Source: Selaginella moellendorffii
Taxonomy: Eukaryota; Streptophyta; Lycopodiopsida; Selaginellales; Selaginellaceae
Direction: 5' to 3'
Assembly: GCF_000143415.4 (NCBI RefSeq)
Contig: NW_003314391.1
Location: forward strand, 189,652 to 253,651
Length of the DNA: 64,000 bases
Below, piece after piece: positions 44,440 to 55,720 of this stretch. Numbering within the stretch: position 1 is the stretch's first letter; every line of letters starts with the position of its first letter. The translations under genes were made by a program, and so were the position numbers. Under the pieces are notes generated by a model. The model had not been told where the DNA came from, did no database searches, and saw only the letters and a list, made by a program, of their open reading frames with translations.

Positions 44440-46290
44440 CTGAATTGTGTTGACATGAAGCTATGTTGGGATATTTATTATTGAACAATGAACAACATCA
44501 TAAACTTATTTGTACCAGGTAGAGTCAAGGGGTGAAATTCAGTAAAGTTGAAGATTTAAACCTAAGACCACCAAGTAATATATAATTATCATAAGTAATA
44601 ACATCACAACTTCTAATTGTAATCAAGAAAACATAAATAAATCTCTTATATATAACTTTAAAACTATAAAACATCAGAACTTTTTAAAATTAAAATAACT
44701 AAATTTATTTTCTTCATCACATCTAAATCTATTGTTTTATCATTTTCTCAAAACAAAAATACTATATAATTTCTCTTCTAAATTTATTATATTAATTATT
44801 AGATTTTAATATTATTTATATATATATAATTATTATCATCCTCTATTTATAATTAATATTATTTAATATCATTCAATTTTTGTTGTTTTTTTCCCTTTAT
44901 TTTACTAGATTATTTCAAAGTAATCATTCAACTTGAGGATCTTGTATTTCTCCATGAATTGGACCTAATTCTTTTACTCATTCACAAAGTGAAACTTGAC
45001 ATTCCTTGCTACTTAAAAAAAATAAAGATAAAAATATATAAATTAAATACTAGATAATGAAACTTGAAGTATTAGTGTATGAATTTACTCATGCTAAATT
45101 CTTTGAAAGTTGTAAGTGAATATGAGAGGAAAAAAGTATTATAAAATTTTTAGTAATATATAAAAATATAATATAATATAACTTGAAAATTAAAGATTTT
45201 CTATAAATATACTTATAATAAAAAATCATAAAAATGAATTACTTTACAAAATTTATAGCATTTTAAAATAATTAGTTATATATATTTTCTTAAACATTGA
45301 ACATGTATGATCAAACATAATTTTGTATTCCATGCATTCACATTGTTATATTATATTTTAAGAAAATTAAAACTAATTTATTTTTCTCATATTTTTGCAA
45401 TGAACTATTAGTAAATTTTTTTGGGTAAGATACCTTTATTTTATGTTATTTCATAAGTAATAAAATCTAGGATAACACAAATGATTATGTGTTGTTTAGA
45501 AAGTTTTCTAAGTTTTAAATCTCATCTTCAATTATAAAGATCTCAAGTTACCCATAATGATATTAGTTATGACAAAAGCCCACCATGCTCTTACAAAAAA
45601 AAAAAAATTATCAATCTATAAAGAAAGGTATTATAAACTCTTTAAATTTATTAAAGTAGTTTAAAATATATAACTTGATAAATAATAATATATAAGGAAA
45701 AAATACAATCACAACAACATAAAACCAACAAACATTCTAGTGGGCTATGATGGCGATGTCTTGTATTAGCAAATATTGCAATTAATGAGTTTCATGAGGA
45801 CAATAATCTATAAACTAGATGTAGCTTTAATAATTTGTAAAAAAATTATAAATATGTATTTTAATATGTTGAAAAACCAAAAGAAATAATAACTATCAAA
45901 TTTCAATAGTGGTTAAGATTTATGTTTTCTTCAGTAGAAGGAAAATTTGAGAAGTAAAATAAAAAGAAAATAAAAAAAAAGAAATTAAAGAATAATTATT
46001 TTACAAAAAAATTAAAATACTCAAATCTGATTAAAAGTCCATCATAATGTCTATTTGATATAAATTTATAAAAATTATCGTCATATATATGTGAACATTA
46101 TAGATACATAGGTAATACAACAAAATTAATATAAACTATTAAAGAAATAAAGTCAATATATGATAGAATTAATTAAAACATTAAATAATAAATAATAGCA
46201 TTAGACAACCTTTAATCCTATATGAATAGAATATACAAAACTAAGTAGCATATACTCAAGTTTCATAGAAAAAGAAATGTTATTGTTATT
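44440..46290. other. Extremely AT-rich intergenic block
   Basis: About 1.85 kb of sequence dominated by A and T, with many TATATA and AAATTA runs and no open frame above about 60 codons. Composition contrasts sharply with the genes on both sides. No tandem satellite unit was seen. It could be old transposon sequence or a matrix-attachment region. Confidence 0.6.
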
Positions 46291-46406
46291 TCCCTACAAA
46301 TACGACATTCGAGCATCAGGTTTGTAGCTAGTGTTTACACTATTTTTACAAAGAACCAAAGCAGAAAAAACTAGACGAACGAACGGGGACTTTCCGAGCC
46401 ATTGAT

Positions 46407-47319
46407 TTAATTGGAGGTAGCGTAGAGTTGGGTCCACTCTCTTGCTGCAGAGGAAAGTACCAATGCATCTATCAAATTCTAACACCAAAAGAGGATTCTT
46501 GTCTCACCAGTTGCGATTGCTCCTCCTTGGTCTGTCTTCCAGTGCTTGGCGATGTTCTCGTCCAGGGGATCCTCAGGATTTGGAGCACTCAAAAGAGCTT
46601 GAATACTGTCAGACACAGAGCAAGGAGCCTAAGCATAATAACAACGGCAAGTGATTCAGTCACCTCAAGAGCACAGTGCGAATCTGAAGAGCGGGGCTCC
46701 ATTTGTCTTTCAAAATGTCTAAACAGATCCGGCCCAGCTGCAAAGACAGTGTTAAGAACAAACGCAAGCGTAGCAGTGAGTCCCACCTTGTCGATGTTCG
46801 GGTGGTAGATTTTCGTCAAGAAGCGAACCTATTGCAGTTCTTGTCAAAACAGTGAGACCTCAAGTCAGTAAGAAATAAACCAGCGAGGACAACCTTCGTA
46901 CCTTTGGGGCAGCCATCGGGTATTCCTCCGGAAGAAAGAGCTCCAGCCTGAACGCGCCACCTGAGAAGAAACACAGTAGCTCAGAGGAAGAACAAAGTAA
47001 AAATGAAATCTTGCCTTCATACGGTGACTGAGCGGGGCCAAGGATCATCACACTGAAGTATCGCAAATTATCTTCGGCAGGAGAAGCGCTGATACCTTCA
47101 GCTGGAAGAGAAGCACAAAACCACAAAGAAAAACATTTAGACATTCTAGGAATGGAATACGAAATGTCCCGACGCAATCGATCTCACCTGGCTCGGTCAG
47201 TAATCGCTGAGTTTCCTGCGGATCAAACGAAACATGAGCTCTCACGGGAAATTATCGGAGCTACTACTGACCTTGATGATGCGCCGCGGGAGATTGCTGT
47301 TAGCAATGGCGCCCGCCAT
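46407..47319 (-). CDS. UBC13: Ubiquitin-conjugating enzyme E2, UBC13 type
   Basis: E2 that, with a UEV partner, builds Lys63-linked ubiquitin chains in DNA damage tolerance and signalling. Eight exons on the minus strand (47319-47272, 47215-47188, 47101-47015, 46960-46902, 46828-46787, 46737-46664, 46605-46508, 46444-46407) encode 157 residues, nearly identical to plant UBC35/36. It begins [20 protein letters not shown]; then come [40 protein letters not shown] with the catalytic Cys, [20 protein letters not shown], and the end ...[12 protein letters not shown]. The third intron has a GC donor (GAAG|gcaaga). The divergent eMRP-like gene starts 187 bases away. Confidence 0.93.
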
Positions 47320-47506
47320 GGCGGCAAGATCTGGAGAGCACGGAGATGGATCGACGGCGCCGGAGCTGATGGCGCGCAAGCGAGACGACCGCCTGTCGCG
47401 AGAATCTCTTGCCCTAGAACGCAAGCACCTCTACTTTTAGGTTGTCATCGCTAAACTCCAATATCGACGGTCAGGATCGCTGGGGCTGAATTATTAGGGT
47501 TCTTGG

Positions 47507-49049
47507 ATGAGGAGCGTTGCCCAGTGGAGGAGCCGCATCGCCAGCAGCGCGAGATCATCTGCATTGCCGACGCCCTGGCGATCGGGCGCGTCGGCGGTGG
47601 CGTGGGAGAGCACATCGAGCGATTCCGGGGAGAAATCTGGTGAGAAATCTGGCGATGAGGAGGAAGGAGGAGAAGGAGAGGGAAAAGAGGGCAAGGGGCG
47701 CAAGATTCCATACTACAGGGACGTGGAATTCCACAAGAAGGCGTGGGACAAGAGGATGAAGCGCTGGGGCGAGGCAGAGGGCGCGGGCAATTCGGTCTAC
47801 ACGTTTGGGAAGCCCGAGCCCGATTACACGGCATGCCTGCTATCGGATGCAAGCAAGGAGAAGATGTATCAGATGCACAAGGAGAATCCAGAGGTGAATT
47901 CGGTGGACAAGCTCGCGGCCGAGTATCGCATCCGGAAGCAGCGCGTTCATGCCATTCTCTGGCTCAAGGAGCTCGAGAAGGAAGAGGAGGCGAGGCTTGG
48001 CCATCCTCTGGATGATAGCGTGGAGAAGTTCTACGAGAACATGTATGGGTAAGTGTTCTTCCTCTCTTCCTTTTTCTTCTCTTTCGTTTGTGGCAATGCT
48101 TGTTCTACATTCTCTCCTTCTTTTCCATCTCATCCATCTAGGAGTTTAGAACATCAGTGATCTCCATTCTGATCGCATCGAGAGAGCCTTCTCTTCCTTT
48201 TTCTTCTCTTCAATGTGTGTTTTTTATTCTCTCATTTTTCCTCGTCTAGAACTTCAGTGATCTTATTCCTGATGGCATTGTGAGAGTCTTCGAGTTTTTG
48301 TTCTAGGTTCCATCTAGGAGTCTAGAACTTTGTTCTTCGTTGCTCATTGATGAACGTCCTTGAATTTTTCAGGCCTGTGAGTAAGTCCTTTTTCTTCTCT
48401 TTCGTTTGTGTCAACGCATCTCTCATTCGTTTCCTCGTAAATCTCATCCATCTAGAAGTCTAGAACTTCAGTGGTCGCCTTCCTGATCGCATCGAGAGAG
48501 ACTTCCAGTTTTGTTCTACGGCCCATCTAGGAGTCTAGAACTTTGTTCTTCATTGCTTTTACTTTCTGGCTGATGAACGTCCTTCATCTTTCAGGACTGT
48601 GCAGAAGGCACAGAAAGGCGAGAGGCACACGACGGACATCGAGATTGGTCCCGACGGCTGGGAAGGCAAGTCCCAAGACCAGGCATTGAGAGAACAATCC
48701 GAGAAGGAGGAGCGAATTCTGGTGGAAGAATTCGAACGGAGGATGGAGTTTAACAAAAAGCAGGCAAGATACCAGTTCTCTTCTAGCTTCCATTCTTTTT
48801 TTCGTGTAGTAACACTCAACACTGGATGGATGGCAGATTTATGGCTTCGTCAAGACTCACATCATGAGCCGGAGGAGGCCGATCGATGGCTGGAGCTACA
48901 TGGTCGAAGATCTGGGCCTGGAATCCAAGAGGGGAAGAAGTGGTGGAATCCGGAGTGTGACGGAGCCCGACGGTACCAGGAGAACTTTAAACGAGGAGGA
49001 AAGAATGTGGACGAAGCGTGAGAGAGTCGTGGCTAGGCGGAAACCATAG
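47507..49049 (+). CDS. Putative mitochondrial ribosomal/regulator protein (eMRP/BOT1-FYV4-like)
   Basis: Three exons (47507-48048, 48595-48763, 48837-49049) give 307 residues. The first 40 residues are Arg/Ser/Ala-rich without acids, a likely mitochondrial presequence, followed by an acidic EKSGDEEEGGEGEG linker. The core contains VDKLAAEYRIRKQRVHAILW then LKELEKEEE. This resembles the fungal/animal mitochondrial small-subunit proteins grouped as 'eukaryotic mitochondrial regulator protein'. The C-terminus is basic (KRERVVARRKP). The family call is moderate. Intron 1 is an internal tandem duplication; intron 2 starts with GC. Confidence 0.6.
48133..48608 (+). repeat. Tandemly duplicated intron segment with a ghost exon
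   Basis: Blocks such as TCTAGAACTTCAGTG, CATCTAGGAGTCTAGAACTT and GATGAACGTCCTT recur about 205 bases apart (for example 48242-48383 and 48448-48600). A third, shorter unit lies at 48133-48240. The middle join places an acceptor (TTTTTCAG, ending 48372) just before GCCTGTGA and a donor GTAAGT at 48381, copying the real exon 2 start and exon 1 end. Confidence 0.75.
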
Positions 49050-49512
49050 CTCTAGAGTTCCTTGGATCATCTTCGTCAAGGTACTGTTTTTCTCTTCTCT
49101 CATTCTTTTTTCTACTCTTGGGATCGATCCAAAGTTTGGATGTTCTTCCAGAAAATCTTTCTCTACTCCAGTGATCCTTGCGATTGATCGCGTTGTTCCA
49201 GAAAAATCAAGCGAGAGCGAGGATGTTTAGGTGAAGCTAGATTTTTTCTTTAATGTGAGAAGGGTCAAGTGAAAATACTAAGAAATATTCCAGGGCTTAA
49301 ATAAGAGATCCCTTGGCTATGGCCAATGGTCAGCGAGAGAGAAGAATCCCTAGCGCGCAGAGAAAGGTCGTTGGCTGCGCTTTTTAAGCGCCCCGGGAGG
49401 CCAAGCAGCTCTTCTTGACCCATCGATTCGATCGATCGCAGGTATTTCCTCGTTTTCCTGGCCGCATTGCGCTGTAGCTGAGGTCCACTCTCCTCTCCAG
49501 GCGATCGATCTC
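49050..49512. other. Intergenic upstream of FNR
   Basis: No gene. It has GATCGATCGATCG-like tracts near 49427-49440 and CT-rich sequence, probably the FNR promoter and leader. Confidence 0.4.
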
Positions 49513-50912
49513 ATGGCGCTGCATGCAGTGGGGCATTGTTTCCAGGTATCCATCGATTCTCTCTCGAAATCTCTCGAAAATTTCTCACGATCGATGATTC
49601 TCTAGGGGACCGTGCTAGCGCCTGCTCATGGGGCCAATTTGCGCTCTTCGTCGCCATGCGTCAGCGTCAAGGTGAGAAATCAATCCATCGGGCATGATGA
49701 GCGCTATAGAAATCTTTTCCCTTTGCTTGTTCTCGAACAGATGCCTCCCGCGGCTCAAGGATTCTCTCTGGATCTTCATGCTGCGGCATACTTTGGTGAA
49801 TCCAGGAAAGCTGCGAGGAGAGTTTTCTTTCGAGTGAATGCCAAGGTTGCTACTACCGCTGCTCCAGATCTTGACACCGCCAGCGACCCTCCATTGAACA
49901 TATTCAAGCCCAAAACTCCATACACCGCGACCATCAAGTCAGTGGAGAGGATTGTTGGCGACAAAGCTCCTGGCGAGACCTGTCACATTGTGATCGATCA
50001 CGGTGGAAACGTTCCTTACTGGGAAGGCCAGAGTTACGGTGTCATTCCTCCGGTAAGTTCCAGTTCTCTTTTCTCTCCTGTTCGCTATCCAGCTCTTTTT
50101 TTTTTTTGTTCTTGTTCTGAGCTTGATGACTACTCAGGGTGAGAATCCCAAGAAGCCTGGAACTCCTCATGCCGTGCGTTTGTACTCCATCGCGTCGACG
50201 AGATATGGTGACGACTTCGATGGTAAAACAGCGAGCCTTTGCGTGAGAAGAGCAGTCTACTGGGATCCAGAGACGGGGAAGGAAGATCCTGCAAGAAAGG
50301 GAGTTTGCAGCAACTTTCTCTGTGACAGAAAACCCGGAGACAAGGTCCAGATCACAGGCAAGCTTTTCCTATACAGTTTTTGTCTAGTTTCTTCTCTCAC
50401 ATCCAGTGTCCACAGGGCCTTCGGGGAAGATCATGCTACTACCAGAAAGCAACCCCAAGGCAGCACACATTATGATCGCCACAGGCACTGGTATCGCACC
50501 ATTCAGGGGCTACTTGCGAAGGATGTTCATGGAGGACGTGAGCTTCAAGTTCGGCGGCTTGGCGTGGCTCTTCCTGGGCGTTGCCAACCGTGACAGCCTC
50601 CTCTACCACGACGAGTTCGAAGGCTATCTCAAGGAGTACCCGGACAACTTTAGATACGACATCGCGTTGAGCCGAGAGCAGAACAACAAGCGGGGCGGGA
50701 AGATGTACGTCCAGGACAAGATCGAGGAGTACAGTGAGGAAGTTTTCAAGCTTTTGGACGAGGGAGCGCACATATACTTCTGCGGCTTGAAGGGGATGAT
50801 GCCGGGCATCCAGGACACGCTCAAGAGAGTCGCCGAGGAGCGAGGAGAGTCTTGGGAAGAGAAGCTGTCGATGCTCAAGAAGAAGAAGCAGTGGCACGTC
50901 GAAGTCTACTGA
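49513..50912 (+). CDS. FNR: Ferredoxin-NADP+ reductase, root (heterotrophic) type
   Basis: Plastid flavoenzyme; the root isoform passes electrons from NADPH to ferredoxin for nitrite and sulfite reduction. Five exons (49513-49545, 49606-49671, 49741-50052, 50138-50357, 50416-50912) give 375 residues. A transit peptide covers about residues 1-60. The FAD site is [20 protein letters not shown] with [10 protein letters not shown]; the Tyr-Asp-Pro-type insertion [10 protein letters not shown] is diagnostic of root forms. [20 protein letters not shown] is the hinge, [18 protein letters not shown] binds NADP, and the end is KKQWHVEVY with the conserved terminal Tyr. The fourth intron has a GC donor (ACAG|gcaagc). 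Confidence 0.93.
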
Positions 50913-51240
50913 AAGATGATCGAAGAGAGAGAGAGACATTCTCTTTTGGTTTTAATCCTTTTTGCCATTGTTTTGTAAGAAGGCAGGAGAATTGTCCTCC
51001 TGCAGCAAAAAAAAAACCAAAGCGATGAAAGCCGATTTAAATGAGAATATTCTGCTATATTCCGTATATGAGGTGGCAAATATATGACGATTTTGCCCTA
51101 AAACAATCGCTGCAAACTGGTGCTAGGTTACTGTTTTTTGTTCCATTTTTGTGTGATCTACGATCGGCAAAACGCCATTCGAGCCATTGGAGCGAGAGGA
51201 GATTTCTGGAGCGGTAAGAGAGAAAAATGGCCACTTGGAA

Positions 51241-51250
51241 TTTTCCCGCC
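51241..51250 (+). promoter_or_regulatory. E2F-type site in intergenic DNA
   Basis: TTTTCCCGCC is a full E2F consensus, about 200 bases before the small unidentified gene model. Role is inference. Confidence 0.35.
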
Positions 51251-51430
51251 CCCATTCATAAAACTGTATTAAGCCGTGTCACCCAAGATAGGAAAGATTC
51301 TATGTACTTGCATAGCCGAAGGAATTAGAGTGGAAATGGCATAAGCTAATGTTAGTCCTTGACTACTTCCTAGCTAGAGACGCACGACACTCTTTTGTAT
51401 TGATAAGATTGTTTTCTCGCATTACACAGG

Positions 51431-51840
51431 GTAAACGTCCCCAGAAGTCTGGGCAGGGCCTTGAATGGGGACCTTGCGACTTACAGGCGCATAAACGAAA
51501 CGCACAGGAAGGTGAACTATCGAACCAGCAACACAGCCAACGAGAGACGGAAGCCTGAAGAGACGCAACTCTTCTACAAGGTGAGTTTTCTCTCTTATCA
51601 AGTTGTTTTTTTCTTGCCGGCTGTTGAGCAGTTTGGGACTGATTTTATCTCATCCAGCGGCTGATACCCTGGCAAGTCAGAAGAACAAGTACAAACGAGA
51701 AGGACGGCATCCAACAAGAAAGAGGTGAATCTGTTTTAGCTCGTGCTGAGATTTTCGTTTGCAGCTTTGAAGCAGTACCTTTTGGAAGATGTGCTGAAAG
51801 ATATTGCACGAGTTTTCCTTTACGTGGGATGTTAACAGTA
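51431..51840 (+). CDS. Possible small multi-exon gene, unidentified
   Basis: From a CATTACACAG acceptor a frame reads VNVPRSLGRALNGDLATYRR and on to PEETQLFYK, ending at a good donor near 51580. Two further possible exons follow in phase (about 51660-51723, then 51766-51840 with ALKQYLLEDVLKDIARVFLY and a stop at TAA). The product is about 97 residues plus an unplaced start. I recognise no family, and no ATG exon could be placed. It may be a short gene or a remnant. Confidence 0.3.
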
Positions 51841-52079
51841 ACGAGGTGGGATAGCTTTGCAAGTTTTTGGATCGAATCTATGTGTGTGATGTGTGCCAGG
51901 GAGAAGTGAGTGTTTGTGATCCAGCACCAAACTTGGAGAAGAGCATGAAGATCACGAAGAGCTCCAGGAAAACAAACGCTAAGAACATAATTATTGTGAA
52001 TCGCATGGCAACTGATGGCTTTCTAGTTTTTTGAGTGGATACAGAAAGCTTAAAGGTTATAGTGGTGGAAGTGTAAATT

Positions 52080-52290
52080 TCCTGTACTCCACCGCGACGA
52101 GATATGGTGTGGTATAAAAGAGCAGTCTTCTGGGATCCAAAAACGGGGAAGGAGTATCCGGCAAAATTGGAGCTTGCAGCAACTTTCTCTGTTGGAGACG
52201 AGGAAAGTTCTCAAGCGGCTTGAAGGGCATGGAAGACATTCTCTTTTGGTTTCAATCCTTGTTTTGTAACAGGTTGTCCTCCTGCGCGAC
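52080..52290 (+). pseudogene. Collapsed copy of FNR
   Basis: Bases 52080-52200 match FNR exon 4 (TACTCCACCGCGACGAGATA, GTCTTCTGGGATCCAAAAAC, TTGCAGCAACTTTCTCTG) with deletions. A short stretch then matches exon 5 (GGAAAGTTCTCAAGCGGCTT). The segment 52235-52285 matches the FNR 3' untranslated region (ACATTCTCTTTTGGTTTCAA, GTTGTCCTCCTGC). Order is kept, much is missing, and no frame survives. It lies tail to tail with DIM1. Confidence 0.85.
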
Positions 52291-52326
52291 CCGAAAGAAA
52301 AAGAAAACGGCAAGCTTTTGCTTCGC

Positions 52327-53470
<1,144 letters not shown>

Positions 53471-53569
53471 CTAAGCCCTAAGCCCTAACTCATTTAGGGC
53501 TCTTTAAATATTCGGCATTTTGAATAAGTATATTCTGTTAAGGTTACACATTAGGAGGAAGACGATAGC

Positions 53570-53795
53570 GCAAGGGAGGTGGCGGCTCCAAAGAGGAAGT
53601 TTTTGCAAGAAAGGACCTTTCTTCCTGTCGGACAATGATTTACAAGAGGGACTTTTCAGAGCCGACTGGTGAGGACAAGCTGGACAAGAGGTTACCGCCC
53701 AAGGTGATGCAAGTCAAGGGTTTTGGCCAGCGTGGCTGCGTCAAATGGACGCATCTCGTCAACGAGGACACAAGCCAATCGGACACACCGTAAGG
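53570..53795 (+). pseudogene. Decayed MFAP1 C-terminal-like gene, copy 1
   Basis: It aligns with exon 1 of the intact gene at 63320. The start ATG is ATA, and deletions remove parts of the RDYKKG and NEPIYKR regions and shift the frame. The rest (GGACTTTTCAGAGCCGACTG onward) is well kept to the donor. Exon 2 is absent downstream. It is head to head with the intact DIM1. Confidence 0.85.
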
Positions 53796-53799
53796 CTAT

Positions 53800-54600
53800 T
53801 CATCAGAGTGCCTTCTAGGATAGGAAAAGAACTCGTAAAGCTTGGTCTTTAAGATTAGCTTTTTGATCAAAACCAAGAAGGTTGTTAGGTGAGTTTTCAA
53901 AGAAAAGCTTAAAGAGGACATTTTTCTTTACCTTTCTTTACAGAGCTTACTTGAAGCTGCAAAAAAGGAGTGTATCCAAGCATGAAATTGAAAAGAAACT
54001 TGTGTAGCACTTCATGTGATGGTCAGTAATGTACCACAACCTGCCTGTACTAGAGGGCTTCAAAATTCAAAGAGCAGCTTAGAGAGCTAGAAATGTTGCC
54101 ATACTGGATTGTCATTTTTGGATGAGGTATAAAAAAATTCTCTGTAAAAGAAATAGTTTTACTTACAACTATACATGCAGCTAGAGGAGCTGTTCAGAGC
54201 AACAATACAAGTCACTAGACAATCTACTCACACAAGAGCCAAGATCCAGGAGGTATAGTTGAAGATTCTATTGTGGTTTTTATTTTCATTTGAACATGTA
54301 GAACACAGCCCTGCCACAAAGTACCAATGGTGCTAAGCAAAGAGTAAAGAGAAAGGTTGCCACTCAACATACCTGTCCCAAGGTATTACAATTAAAAGCA
54401 ATTAAACTTACCTTTCTTATAGCATATATACATGGCTCTTAGCTAGATATTCCCAACAATGAGGATTAATCTAAACATGAAGAACAAGAGCAGCCTGAAA
54501 CTAAGAGTAGACCAACAGTCCTGAAGTAAAAGCAAGTGAAGTCTAGAAAGGTGACAAATGTATGAACATGGACCAATGCACAACTTTGTGAAGCCATGGT
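53800..54600. other. AT-rich intergenic, left part of transposon zone
   Basis: No intact frame. It probably belongs to the Tigger-like element or its 5' flank, but no terminal repeat was identified. Confidence 0.4.
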
Positions 54601-55720
54601 GGTCAGCTATTAGAGAGGAAGGCTGCTATACACTTTGGGATACCTCATTCCACACTAAATGCTTGGGTGGCTAAGAAGAGGAAGGATATGAGACATAGTC
54701 CATCTTTACATTTGAAAAAGAGATATTTATTGTTGTGTTGAAAGTTTCAGCAGAAGTTGGCTACCCTATGATGTAAAGTGAGCTCAAAGATGCAACTGCA
54801 AGCATTGTATCAGGAAGAGATATCACCTGGAATCCTGGTCATAAATGGTGTTTGACTGTTCATGAAGAGCATCCAAATATAAAACTCAAGACTACTCAGC
54901 CTTTGGAACTACAACAAGCTAAGAGTTTATGTCAACATGTTGTTCAATGCTTCTATGATCAACTTGAAGTTACATACCTTGTGAACAAATACAAAGCCAG
55001 CAACATTTGGAATGTCGACAAGATTGGTGTTTGTGCTAGTCAAAATAGATGTGCCAAAGTCCTAGCAACAAGTGGAATGCAGAGTTTGTTCCAGGCAACA
55101 TTTCACATATCACTATTCTAATTGTTGTGAATATGGAGAGAGTATCATTATTTAGTTTCCATATCTTCCAAGAGGAGTGCCACATGCAAAATTAGATATC
55201 TAGCTGTGAACTTGGGAGTGATATTTGCAATAACTCCAAACGTCTGGATGCTAAATGAGTTGTGGCCTCAATGGCTTCACCACTTTGTGAAACACGTACA
55301 TGGTGGCTACTCAAGTGAAAACAAGTATGCTCTTATCATTGACAATCACACCTTTTATTGCTCTTTACACCTCATAGCTAAAGATCTTAGCCTCCTACTA
55401 GCACACTCATCACATAAGTTACAACCATTGGATGTGGGCTACTTTGGCCCATTCAAAATTTACTTTCAATAAGCTATTCACAAGTTCATGTATAGAACAG
55501 TGGGAGCACAAGCATCAAAAAAGGATCTCGCAATGCTGTCTAGCAAGGCAATGGTTTTAGCTCTATCACTTGAAAACATCAAAGCCAAATAGCCACTAAA
55601 TAAGGAGGTAATGAACTCTCACTTTGGTCCAAGTATTCTACACTCAATAAACTTGGATGACTTTGATGCTATAGATGCATTGAAGTTGATGGTGTTAGCA
55701 TTGTTGAAATTAGAACCACT
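54600..55720 (+). mobile_element. Dead Tigger/pogo-like (Tc1-mariner) transposase
   Basis: From 54608 a frame reads RKAAIHFGIPHSTLNAWVAK, a psq/CENP-B-type helix-turn-helix. A second frame (54830-55120) has a CENP-B DNA-binding-like stretch TWNPGHKWCLTVHEEHPNIK and IWNVDKIGV, matching the usual IWNxDExG with the first DDE Asp kept. At 55206-55470 come YALIIDNHTFYCS and HSSHKLQPLDVGYFGPFK, the second DDE block of the DDE_1 family. A further piece to about 55690 matches the tail. Several stops and shifts show it is inactive. Confidence 0.8.

Noticed and set aside
44440-46290. AT-rich block as organellar DNA insertion or replication origin
   Set aside because: No organellar gene, tRNA or rRNA motif found, and Selaginella organelle DNA is known to be GC-rich; composition alone is not evidence of an origin.
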